DNA of 64,000 nt from Trogon surrucura (lineage: Eukaryota; Chordata; Aves; Trogoniformes; Trogonidae). A model generated the notes under the pieces. That model was not told the origin of the DNA and did no database searches. It saw only the letters and a program-made list of their open reading frames with translations. Of the stretch, positions 23,795 to 33,786 are shown piece after piece. The stretch covers positions 1 to 64,000 of the forward strand of contig JAJGST010000078.1 of the NCBI GenBank assembly GCA_020746105.1, in the 5' to 3' direction. The position numbers and the translations under genes are program-made. The first letter of the stretch is position 1. Each line of letters starts with the position of its first letter.

Positions 23795-25540
23795 CTTAGG
23801 GATCTTTTAGGCCCCGGAAAACTAAATCAGGGAACTTTTGGCCTCAGAAACAGCAAATTAGGGAACTTTGGGGCCCAGAAGCACCGATTAAAGGAACTTT
23901 TGGCCTCAGAAGCAGCGATTTAGGGAACTTTGGGGCTCAGAAACACCAATTTAGGGAACTTTTAGGCCCAGAAACACCAAATTAAGGAACTTTGGGGCCC
24001 AGAAGCAATGATCTAGGAAACTTTCAGGCTCAGAATAACCAATTTAGAGATCTTGTAGGCCAAGAAAAACTAAATGAGGGAACTTTTAGGTCCTGAAACA
24101 CCAAACTAGGGAACTTTGGGGCTCAGAAACACTGATTTAGAGAAGTTTGGCCTCAGAAACACCAATTTAGCTAACTCCTGGGCTCAGGAACACTGATTTA
24201 GGGAACATTTAGGCTCAGAAACACTGATTTAGGGATCTTTCAAGCCCAGAAACACCAAATTAGGGAACTTTGGGGCCCGGAAGAAATGATTTAGTGAACT
24301 TTTGGGCTCAGAAGCACCAATTTAGGGATCTTTTAGACACAGAAATACTAAATGAGGGAACCTTTAGGCCCAGAAACACCAAATTAGGGAACTCTGGGGC
24401 TCAGAAACACCAATTTAGGCAACTCCTGGGCTCAGAAACACCAAATTAGGGATCCTTTACGGCCAGAAACACTGATTTAGGGAAATTTTATGCCCAGAAT
24501 CACCAATTAATGAACTATTGGGATCATAAACAGTGATTTAGGGAACTTTGGGGCTCAGAAACACGAATTCAGGGAATATTTGTGCTCAGAAATACCAATT
24601 TCGGGAAATTTTTGGCTCAGAAACATGGATTTATAGAACTTTTGGTCTTGAAAGCACTGATTTAGGAACTTTTAGGCTCAGAAGCAACGCTTTAGGGAAC
24701 TTTGGGACTCAGAAAAATTGATTTAGAGAACTTCTGTGGCTCAGAAATACTGATTTACGGAATTTTTGGGCTCACAAACACCGATTTAGAGAACTTTCGG
24801 GCTCAGAAACATCAATTTAGGGAACTCTTGGGCTCAGAAACACCAATTCAGGGAAGTTTGGGGCTCAGAATCACCTAATTAGGGAACTTTGGGGCTCAAA
24901 CCCACCAATTGAGGGAACCTTGCGGCCCAGAAGTAATGATTTAGGGAACTTTTGGGCTCAGAAACTCCAATTTAGGGAGCTCTTGGTCTCAGAAACACCA
25001 ATTTAATGAAATTTTTGGGCTGAGAAACACCGGTTTAGGAATCTTCTAGGCTCAGAAACACTGATTAAGGCAACTTTTGGGCTGTTAAACCCCAATTTAG
25101 CGAACGTTTGGGCCCAGAAACAGAGATTTAGGGAACTTTTTGGCTCAGAAGCACTAACTGTAGAACCTTTTGTGATCAGAAGCAGTGATTTAGAGAACTT
25201 TGTGGCTCAGAAACACTGATTTAGGGACCTTTTGCGCTCAGAAGCAGTGATTTAGTGAACTTTGTGGCTCAGAAACACTGATTTAAGTATCTTTTAGGCC
25301 CAGAAACACCAAATAAGGGAATGTTTGGGCTTAGAAACACCAATTTAGGGAACTTTTGTACACAGAATCACCATTTTGGGGAACGTTTGGGCTGAGAAGC
25401 ATCGATATAGGGAACTTTTGGGCTCATAAACACCTATTTAGGCAGCCTTGGTCGAAGAAACAGCAATGCCAGGAAACCTTTGGCTCAGAAGCCCTATTTC
25501 GGGGGATTCCGGGCTCAGAAACACTCAGTTATGGCAGCCC
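23795..25540 (+). repeat. 31-bp tandem satellite, about 56 copies
   Basis: The unit is close to 31 bp, for example AACACCAATTTAGGGAACTT followed by TTGGGCTCAGA. Most copies contain TTTAGGGA. Copies differ by several bases and small indels, so the array is old or poorly homogenised. The same unit recurs at 30690-30828 and, more diverged, at about 40283-41480. Open frames inside are by-products of the 31-bp period. Confidence 0.95.
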
Positions 25541-25796
25541 CGCCCCCTGCACCACATGGAGCAGAACTGGGAGCACTGGGGATGCACTGGTGGCACTGGG
25601 GAGAGCTAAAGAGGCACTGGGGAGAACTAAAGAGACACTGGGAGCACTGGAGGGAGCTGGAGCTGCACTGGGAGCACTGGAGGGAGCTGGAGTCTGCTCC
25701 TGCTGCCTTGGCCTCACAGTGTGGCTCCGGCACGGCCCAGGGCTGGCATCCAGCGAGCAGCGTGGAAGTGTCCTTCTAGTCCCCAAGGACTCCAGA

Positions 25797-25878
25797 AATC
25801 ACAGAATCACACGGAGCGAGAACGGTCGGGGCTGGAAAGGACCTCGAAAGATCCTCCCGTCCGACCGCGCCTCCTCTC
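25797..25878 (-). mobile_element. CR1 3' end fragment
   Basis: The complement of a CR1 3' terminus: 'atcacagaatcac...ggctggaaaggacctcgaaagatc'. It lies about 120 bp beyond the stop codon of the coiled-coil gene. Confidence 0.75.
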
Positions 25879-25995
25879 CCAGAGCGGACACAAACCCGGC
25901 ACCTCTCTGGCCATCGGAAACACCGCGGGGCTGCTGGGGTTGGACAAAGAATTTTCACAAGCATTCACGAGAGAGACTTTACTGGAGCTGCCCGT

Positions 25996-28900
25996 TCACT
26001 TGGCCTTCTTGAACGTGCCGGGGCAGCTTCCACCCCGCACGGCTCCTTCTTCTGCTTCGCCGGCCTCGTGTGTAAAGGTGTCACCTGCCAGTCGTTTCAG
26101 CGTGTCTTTCACACCCCCGCACAGTGACAGGATTTCCCTTTGGTGACCGGCCACTTTTTCTATCAGCTCTTCCGCTTCACCCGCCACTTCCTTCAGGAGC
26201 TGCAGTTCATCTGCATCTGCACATTGGGAACCAGCGTGAGCTCGGACGAGTCATAGAATCATAGAATAGTTTCAGCTGGACGAGACCTTCAAGATCATGG
26301 AGTCCAGCCTTTGTCCCAGCCCTATCAACCAGCTGAACGATGCCCCCCAAAGTCCTTGATGCCCAGAGCGCTTTCCCACCCACCGTGCTGCCAGAGACCA
26401 TCAGAGCGCCCACCTGCACTCCCCAGCGTGGGGCCAGGCTGCCCGATGCCCGCCGCTCCTGCCCCGGCAGCTTCTGTCCCGGCAACTCCTGGCCTGGCAG
26501 TTTCTGCCCCGGCAGCTCCTGGCCCAGCAGCTCCTGCAGCTTCTGCCCTGGCAGCATCTGCCCCAGCAGCTCCTGCAGCTCCTGCCCCGGCAGCTTCTGC
26601 CCCGGTAGCTCCTGGTCCAGCAGCTCCTGCAGCTTCTGCCCCTGGAGCTTCTGCCCCTGCAGCTTCTGCCCTAGCAGCTCCTGCAGCTCCTGCCAGGTTC
26701 TCCTGCTCCCTGGGGCCCTCCGGCCATGCACTGGTGCGATACCTGGAAGGACAGAAAGCACAACCGGCCGTCGGCACTGCTGGTGGCAGCGGCAAGGGCC
26801 CGCCCTTACGCGCCCTCGAGAGCCAGCACCCACAGGCACAAAGCTGAGCCCCGGGCAGGAGAAGAGCCCGGAGCTCCCCGAGGAGCGCCCACCACCTGCC
26901 GCACGCAGAGGCAAGCTCCCGGGGCTGTGGGCAGCGCTGAGTGCCTACCAGCTCTGCAGGGGGGCTGTCGCAGGCCAGGGGCTCCAAGCGCTCTCCTCCA
27001 GGGCAGTGATCTTCTGCAGGAGCTGCGCTCTCTCCCGGAGCAGTTTCTCGTTCAAGGCAGTGACCTGCGGCAGCACCCAAAAGAGGCTCAGGAGTCCCTT
27101 CCCAGCAGTGATATTTCAGAGGGGAAAGACGGTGGAGCTCGGGGAGCTTCTGAACACGCTCTGGGCGTTCTCTCACCTTTTGCACCTGCACCTGGGACTC
27201 GCCGAGCTCCTTCTCCAGCTCCTGAATCCTGCTGTCCCTTTGGGCCAGCCTGTAGGAAAGGGTCCCCTCTGCAAGACGGGACTCCTCTGGCTGGCGGAGC
27301 AGCCGTTCCTCGTATGCCCTGAGGAGGCAGAGAGACACCCATCAGGCGGTGAAATCCTCTTGTGCTCAGGGTCAAGGGCAAGGCAGGAGATGTCCTGTGC
27401 TTATTGAAGCTCTTCAGAGCCTGAGCCGGGGCCTCAGCCACCCCCAGCTCCTTCAGGCTGGGATGAGCCCACCGACTTCCAGGCCGTGTCATCTGCTCAC
27501 CAGTTGGGTTGTTGGGGTTTTTTTGTTGCAAAGAGTCATCACGAAGAGTCAACCCGGTGGAAATGGGTGGAGGGAACAGGACCCAAAGTGTTGCCAAAAC
27601 TGACTCCCAGCTTTACAAACCCGTGTGCTCACCCCTCTCAGCTCTTTATAACAACCAGGGTTATAAAGTCCCCAAAAGTGGAGGTAACAGGGAAGGAGTG
27701 ATTGGTTTGTGTGGGTGGGGAAGGTGACAGGAGAGGTGACAGGAGAGGCAGGTCCAGTGTCGCTGCCCGGCACAGGAACGGCGGTTCCTGGGCAGGATCT
27801 GTTGTGTCTCCTGCTGCTGCCGTCCGTACCTGACCCACAGATCCTTCTCGTTCCGGACACGGGCGACTTCCTCGAAAAGGGCTTTCTTTTCTTCCAGTAG
27901 CCCTGCCAGCCGCTCTGCCAGCCTCTGGTTGTCCTTCTGACACTGCATGTGATGGAAAACATCTCTTTGTCAGTTGTGTGTTGGGGTCAGCCCCTCTCCT
28001 TCACAACAGCCTGGTCTCCAGAGCTCCTCTGTCAAAAACGCCAGCAGCTCCCCTGACAGAGAACATCCGCCTATGGTGCCCCCTGAGGTCACTCTCCCCT
28101 CAAGTCCCCCCGTGCCCTCAGGTGACCCTGCAAGGCTGGGCTGGAGCCCCTCAGCGCTGCCAGCCATTCCCCGGGGCAGCGCCCGTCCTGCGGGCGTAGC
28201 AGGAGCCGCCCGTCGGGCAGAGCTCCCCGACTCTCTGCTCCCCAACGGCACAGCCCGGTTGCCGCGAACCAGCTCTCCCCAGACCTCATCTCCGTCTTCC
28301 TCTGTGGAAGAAGGGGTGCTCCTGCAGCCACGCTGCAGCCCGCTCCCCTGCCTGCCCTCGGGGTGTTCTCTCACCTTCTCTACTTGCACCTTCGCCGCGC
28401 TGAGCACGTGCTGGAGCTCCTGAATCCTGCTGTCCTTTCGTGCCAGCTGGCGGCAAAGGATCTCCTCAGTTCTGCGGGTTTTCTCGTGCTGGCAGAGCAG
28501 CGTTTCGTATTTCCTGTGGAGACAGGCGTCAGGATGGGAAATGCTTTTGTGCTCTTGGCTCAAGGCAAGGCAGGAGCTGTCCTGTATTTACTGAGCCTCC
28601 AGCAAGGCTGGGCTGGGAGCCTCAGCCACCCGCCAGCTCCTTTTGGCTGCACAGCTAAAGGCAGGAGGAGCCCACCGACTTTCCAGAGCAGTTTTCCCTC
28701 ACAGCTCTTGTACTGAGCAGGTTTACAAAGTCCCCAAAACTGAAAGTGACGGGGAAGGGGTAATTTGTTTGTGTGGGTGGGGAAGAAAGGCAGGAGAGGT
28801 GACAGGAGAGGCAGGTCCAGCATCGCTGCCCAGTACAGGAACGGCGGTTCCTGGGCAGGATCTGTTGTGTCTCCTGCTGCTGCCATCCGTACCTGACCCA

Positions 28901-29719
28901 CAGATCCTTCTCGTTCCGGACACGAGCGGCTTCCTCGAAAAGGGCTCTCTTTTCCTCCAGCAGCCCTGCCAGCTGCTCTGCCAGCCTCTGGTTCTCCTTC
29001 TGACACTGCAGGTGGTAGAAAACATCTCTTTGTCAGTTGTGTGTTGGGGGGCCCCTCTCCTTCACAGCAGCCTGGTCTCCAGAGCTGCTCTCTCACAAAT
29101 GCCAGCGGCTCCCCCGACAGAGAACATCCCCCCTGGTGCCCCCCGAGGCCACTCTCCCCTCAAGACCCCCCGTGCCCTCAGAGCCGCGTCCCCCCACAGG
29201 AACCCTGTGCGAGGTGGGCTGGTGCTTTTCCTCCAGCCCCTCTTGAAACCAGTGGGAGGGCTCTGCAGGGGCTGTGCTTGAGCCCACGTCAGCAGGTCCC
29301 AGGGGCAGCTTTCACCGCGGCTCGCTCTCGCTTCCCCCTCGGGCTTGCTGCTCCGCTCAGGAGTCACCCCGGGCACAGTATCCCCTGCCTGAGGAGGACC
29401 CGTCCGCGCTGCAGCTCACCTCGCTCGCGTCGGCTTTCTCCTCCCAGAGGCTTTGCAGCATCTCCAGGACCACCTGGCCCTGCGTCAAAGAGCGTGGCTG
29501 CTGCCGCAGCTCCTGCACCTGTCGCCGCAGCTCCTGCACCTGCTCCTCCAGAGCAGCGCGTTGGGGTGACCGTGCCCCTCTGGCGCGGAGGCCAGCCCGG
29601 GGTGGGCCCTGGCCGCTGGGACGAGCTCCCTCTGGCTGGAGCTCACGGCCACCGAGGCTCTGCTTGGCAGAGCCCCGCGCCCTCTCTCCCGGCGGGACGC
29701 AACAGACCCCCTTCTTCAT
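25996..29719 (-). CDS. Coiled-coil protein with duplicated exon module, eight exons
   Basis: I do not recognise this protein. Exons 29420-29719, 28893-29005, 28375-28513, 27830-27942, 27177-27318, 26949-27064, 26414-26742 and 25996-26210 have AG/GT boundaries. Their lengths (300, 113, 139, 113, 142, 116, 329, 215) join in one frame of 489 codons ending at 25996-25998. ATG 29717-29719 (MKKGVCC) is the likely start but not certain. Exon 1 ends in a Gln/Leu/Arg coiled coil (EEQVQELRRQVQELRQQ). Exons 2-3 and 4-5 are two copies of one module: a CQK(E/D)NQRLAE...RNEKDLWVR half, then a ...DSRIQELE... half, all heptad-like. Exon 7 is an Ala/Gly/Glu-rich repeat, and exon 8 is again helical (ELQLLKEVAGEAEELIEK). 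No signal peptide or membrane segment is seen, so a structural or scaffold role inside the cell is likely (inference). It lies in the same orientation as the PHF7-like gene 2.2 kb away. Confidence 0.75.
26251..26341 (-). mobile_element. CR1 3' end fragment inside intron
   Basis: The complement of a CR1 3' end ('tcatagaatcatagaatag...agctggacgagacc'). It sits in the last intron of the coiled-coil gene. Confidence 0.8.
26452..26695 (-). repeat. 15-bp minisatellite encoding Ala/Gly/Glu repeat
   Basis: Units such as CCCCGGCAGCTTCTG and variants are repeated about 16 times. On the minus strand, in the frame set by the flanking exons, they give a 5-residue pattern close to GAEAA or GAAGA. All three minus frames are open through the block; one of the others would give a Leu/Gln/Lys coil. 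Confidence 0.85.
27350..29190 (-). repeat. Tandem segmental duplication carrying exon pairs
   Basis: Sequence around 27680-28130 matches 28750-29190 at an offset of about 1062 bases, including exon, splice sites and much intron. 27350-27450 likewise matches about 28550-28640. This duplicated the two-exon module of the coiled-coil gene. Intron conservation shows that the event is fairly recent. Confidence 0.85.
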
Positions 29720-29860
29720 GTCCTGGCCTCTCGCCTCGCCTCTCCCCGGGGAGCGGTGGCAGGCAGGGCCCGGCGAGCGCTGCCGGGTGTGGGCTGTGGG
29801 CAGAGGAGCCGAGCCCCAGGAGCAGTCGGGCACGGGCAGCTGCCCACGGGCTGAGCCTCC

Positions 29861-30095
29861 GCAGCTGCAGCAGCACCTCCAGCAGCTCCACCAGCAACTG
29901 CCAGCACCAGCTCCACCGGCACCAGCAGCTCCGGCAGCTCCACCAGCACCACGATCTCCACCAACACACACCACCCCTGCACAGCACCAGCACCAGCTCC
30001 GCCGGCACCAGCAGCAGCACCAGCACCCGCAGCTCCACCAGCGACCGCCAGCACCAGCTCCGCCGGCACCAGCAGCTCCGGCAGCGCCAGGCACT
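29861..30095. repeat. CAG/CAC-rich minisatellite
   Basis: Imperfect repeats of CAGCTCCACCAGCACCAG-like units in at least two higher-order copies (about 29930-29990 and 30000-30075). It lies just upstream of the coiled-coil gene start. Frames through it are open on both strands but have no independent support. Confidence 0.85.
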
Positions 30096-30660
30096 GTGTG
30101 CGAGAGACTGTGCCGGCAGCCCTTACATAGGCGACGCGGGCGCTGATGTCACACAGGGCCTGGTGACGCTCAGTGGTGTCACAATGCGCCGGGCGGGGCC
30201 CGGGGCAGAGGCGGAGGGGCCGTGCGCTCAGGACCTCTCTGCAGGCCCCAGCACCAGGGGAAGGGGCCCCGGGCCCTGGGTCCAGGGGCAGGGGCTGCCC
30301 AAGGCTGGAGGAGCCCTCTGGGATCATAGAGTGCAGCCCCAGAGCCAACACCCCCACAGGGCCCAGAGCAGGGTCCCCAGTGCCACCTCCCGCCTCCCTG
30401 AACCGTCCTGGGGAGCGGGAGCGGTGCCTGAGGACGGGGAGGGAGCCAGCGTCGCTCCCGCCTTCCCCAAGGGCGGGAAGGAGGAGCCTGGCACCTGGAG
30501 GCCGCTCAGCCTCGCCCCCAGCCCTGGCTCAGCCTGAAGCCATCGGCTCCCCCGAGGGTCTCGGAGCAGCATTTTGGGGCTAAAAGCTGCCGTTTTGCAG
30601 GGCAGGCTCGGAGCAGGCCCGGGAGGGACAAGACGACATCTCCCAGCGGGCCGCGGGGCT
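30096..30660. promoter_or_regulatory. GC-rich region, possible promoter of coiled-coil gene
   Basis: CG-rich DNA lies upstream (minus strand) of the coiled-coil gene. No further exon could be fixed. The promoter role is inferred from position only. Confidence 0.3.
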
Positions 30661-30689
30661 ACTTCTGGGTTGCTGCACTGCCGGTGGGC

Positions 30690-30828
30690 TCAGAAACACC
30701 GATCTAGGGAGCTTTAGGGCTCATAAGCTCCGATTTAGGGAAGTGTTAGGCTCAGAAACACCAATTTAGTGAACTCTTGGGCTCAAAAGCACTGATTTAG
30801 GGAGCTTTTAGGCCCAGAAACACCAAAG
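30690..30828 (+). repeat. Short block of the 31-bp satellite
   Basis: Four to five units of the same 31-bp repeat as 23795-25540, in the same orientation ('ggctcagaaacaccgatctagggag'). Confidence 0.9.
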
Positions 30829-30934
30829 TGTTTCTTCCGGCGGGGCCGGGGTCCCGGGGGTTTGGGGGCCTGGGCTGGGGCCGGGAGGGGCCCGGGGGAG
30901 TGGGAGGGCTCCAGGTTGCTGAGGGGGCTCCGGC

Positions 30935-31245
30935 TGGCTGTGAGGAGCGGCTGAGGGAGCTGGGGCTGTTGGGCTGCAGGAGAAGAGGCTGAGGGGAGAC
31001 CTGCTCGCTCTCTGCAGCTCCTGGCAGAGGCTGTCGCCAGGAGGGTCAGTCCCTGCTCCCCAGGGACAAGCGACAGGACGAGAGGCCCCGGGCTCGGGTG
31101 GCACCAGGGAAGGGTCAGGCTGGATCAGAGGAAAAAGGTCTTTGCTGTCAAAGCGATGCAGCCCTGCCACCGGCTGCCCGGAGCAGGGCTGGAGTCGCCG
31201 TCCCTGGAGGACTGGGGACACGGTGTGGGGGTCACGGGGGGCTTG
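30935..31245 (+). mobile_element. Old CR1 3' fragment
   Basis: It has the CR1 ORF2 C-terminal pattern: a 'gaggagcggctgagggagctggggct' start, a 'gacaggacgagagg' centre and a 'ccctggagga' end. It is heavily diverged with small deletions. Confidence 0.75.
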
Positions 31246-31384
31246 GGTGGGTCTCAGGGGTCTTCTCCGGCCTTCGTGACTCTGTGGCTGCAGGGCCAGG
31301 GCTCCACGAGGAGAACCCCTGGCGGGAGGAGCTGGGTCCCCGGGTTTTGGAGGAGGGGGGTCCCGGGCAGGGCCTGTGGGGGCG

Positions 31385-31455
31385 GCTGGGCCGGGTTTTG
31401 CAGGGACGGGCCGGGTTTTGCAGGGACGTGTCGGGTTTTGCAGGGACGTGTCAGG
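31385..31455. repeat. 20-bp tandem repeat, about three to four copies
   Basis: Units of CGGGTTTTGCAGGGACGTGT and close variants are repeated in a GC-rich setting. There is no link to a gene. Confidence 0.85.
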
Positions 31456-31659
31456 GCGCGGCCTCCCGCGGGCAGCGGTCGGTGCAAGCGGGCGGCTCTT
31501 TGCTGGAGCCGTGTTTCTGAGCTCAGCTCTGGGCTGTGCGAGGGCGCGGGAGCAGCCTGCAGCAGAGCGAGTGGCCGGCAGTGCGGAGGGAAGGGAAGGG
31601 TCCTCGGGCGTGGAGGCTCTGGCACGGGAGCGGGTTTGGCTTTTCAAAGCAGTGACGAG

Positions 31660-32334
31660 TTTCCTCGGGGCTGCGTCTGTGACGCCTGCGTGGTCTCCTT
31701 GTCCTCTCAGCAGGGCAGCTCCGGGGACGCTGGGCTCGAGAAAACTGGGACCCGTGGCCTGGAGCGGGGACTTCTGGGGACCAAAAGGCGGCTGGAGGGA
31801 GTTTGTGGCACCTCAGGGCCTGGAAATAGGAAAGAACAAGAGGTGTTGGGAATGAGGAGCTCGTGCTTTCTGAGAAGAGCAGAGAATTTGGTGCGGGGAA
31901 GCACTAAGTGCTGTGTGCCACAGCGCTGGGAAGCGGCCCTGCTTTGCCCTGGCAGTCAGCTGTTAGTTCGTAAAACTTGAGGTGCTTTGATGTGGAGCAC
32001 GATAACGTGGTGTCCTTGGTACAGCACGATGGGCTAAAATTAGCTGGACACTGGCCGTGGGACCAGCCAACACAAGCGGAGAAGGAGATGGAAACAGGGT
32101 TTGTTGCTGCGGAACTTACCGATTGCAGCCGAGAAGCGTAAGCAGGTTGGTTAAGCAACGACCTGGGATAAAGGGAGCATCAGGGGTTACTCTGGGTGTT
32201 GGCGATCCTGAAAATTTCCTGGTTTTCAGCTCGAATTCCTGTGTGCAAGATGCGTTTTGAAACAGCGCTCGAGATACTGATTTGTTAGTCTTGGCCGTCA
32301 GGGGTGTAACGCTAAATATCCTGCAGGAAAGGGT
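31660..32334. other. Non-coding stretch
   Basis: No supported exon or repeat seen. Confidence 0.35.
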
Positions 32335-32997
32335 TTGCCAGGACCCAGAGGCCAGTGGCGCGCTCCGTGGGGTTGTGTACGGCGGCTGAAAGAGGAAGGG
32401 ACGAGCTTGGCTGTTTTCGTAGGGCGTGCTGACACCGTGCTGCAGAATGGTTGGTCTGTTACTATGAGAAATAGACTGATTAAGACCGCTCCGCCAGCAC
32501 ATAAAACTGTGATTACAACTCTCGTGCTTAAGGAGACAGGTAACCCCCTAGAGGAGGTAATGGAAACAAGAGAGCAGCTGGGCGGCCTTGGAGAATGGGG
32601 CCCCCGAGGGAGTGCAGGAAACCCCAACCCTCGAAACAATCCTTAAGGTAATGCAGACAGGATTTCTCGGAAGAAGATGTTCCCAGCTTTATTAAAAGAT
32701 GGTGTGTCTCATGGTAAGATTGATGGGGTTTCTACTCCTGAATTATGGAGAATTTCTCAACAGAAGGGCTTGAAGAAACCCAGCAAAGAGGTGCAGAGCT
32801 CTAAAGCAGGAGATCTGGGAAGAACTCAGCCTAGGGCACCTCCTCTGGAGCCTCAGCGGGACTCCTCATCTGCTCGCGGGGGGCCCACCGGGAGTGGCTC
32901 GGCTGTTCTGGGGGAGAAAGAGCATTGGGAGCCCTACTCTGACTTGTGTCTGTGGAAAGACACCAGGGAAGTGATTTGGCGTAATAAACAGGCATGA
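32335..32997 (+). pseudogene. Unrecognised ORF of about 220 codons with one in-frame stop
   Basis: Two open stretches (32335-32646 and 32677-32997) lie in the same frame, separated by a TAA at 32644-32646. The first holds RLIKTAPPAHKTVITTLVLK, the second KDGVSHGKIDGVSTPELWRI. AATAAA follows at about 33045. The composition is not GC-driven, unlike nearby chance ORFs, so it could be the remnant of a gene or of a retroelement gag. I cannot assign a family. Confidence 0.35.
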
Positions 32998-33089
32998 AAT
33001 GATGGCCAAGCTCCGGTGCAATGGGCACGGAAGGACCGTCCCAAACAATAAAACTTTTAGGGGTTCAGTGGCATCATGAGCATCGAGAA

Positions 33090-33361
33090 ATATCACAGAA
33101 TCACAGAGTGTTAGAAGTTGGAAGGGACCTCAAAGATCATCTAGTCCAACCCCCCCGCCAGAGCAGGATCACCTACAGCAGAGCGCACAGGAACGCGTCC
33201 AGGCGGGTTTTGAATGTCTTCGGACAAGGAGACTCCACACCCTCCCTGGGCAGCCTGGGCCAGGGCTCTGGCACCCTCACTGTGAAAAAGTTTTTTCTCA
33301 TATTTTTATGGAACCTCCTATGTTCCAACTTGCACCCATTGCCCCTTGTCCTGTCAATGGA
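33090..33361 (-). mobile_element. CR1 LINE, 3' part, split by ERV-2
   Basis: The minus-strand CR1 3' UTR and the end of ORF2 (...[18 protein letters not shown]...). The element is cut by ERV-2 at 33361 and resumes at 36010. Confidence 0.95.
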
Positions 33362-33763
33362 TGTAGAGGAATTTCTTGTGGAGCAGAGGCGCGGTATAAC
33401 TTTAAAAGTGTGGACAACCCAGCTTAGGCCTAAACAGAGGCTCTGTCCTTGAAGCTGCCTTGGAACACAGGGAGGAGGAGGTTTTATCTGTTTTGTGAGA
33501 GCTTTGCGAGATGCTTGGCGGGAGGTGCTGGCCCCGGGGGGAGAAGGGGGGGCGAGAGCCGCCTGCATAGCTGAATGGCACTACCCAATAAAACGCTGGC
33601 GTGTGTAAACCTGTGACTGACCAACTCTGTTAAGGGGCAGGCGCGGGGACACCGCTTAACTGTATATATTGAGCTGTCCGGAGCAATAAAGGGAGGACGA
33701 TCTGTAGCCATATTGGTGTGATGGTCGTTGACTTGGCTGGCTCTCCGAAGGGACCCCTCTTCA
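33362..33763 (+). repeat. ERV-2 5' LTR
   Basis: It starts TGTAGAGGAA and ends ACCCCTCTTCA, is 402 bp and matches 35608-36009. It holds CCAATAAAACG near 33587 and AATAAA near 33683. Confidence 0.95.
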
Positions 33764-33765
33764 TC

Positions 33766-33783
33766 TGGCACCCGAACAGGCTG
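33766..33783 (+). promoter_or_regulatory. ERV-2 primer binding site (tRNA-Lys-like)
   Basis: TGGCACCCGAACAGGCTG lies two bases after the LTR and resembles the Lys3-type primer site. Confidence 0.8.
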
Positions 33784-33786
33784 AAA

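Noticed and set aside
23795-25540. Satellite considered as CRISPR array
   Set aside because: There are no spacers: units are contiguous and diverged, and the genome is vertebrate.
26340-27407. 355-codon plus-strand open frame
   Set aside because: It is the mirror of the 15-bp minisatellite and coiled-coil exons, with Ser/Pro/Cys-rich repeat translation and no splice support.
29041-30537. 498-codon plus-strand open frame
   Set aside because: It lies antisense to the coiled-coil gene exons and the CAG/CAC minisatellite. The length is explained by GC-rich and repeat composition.
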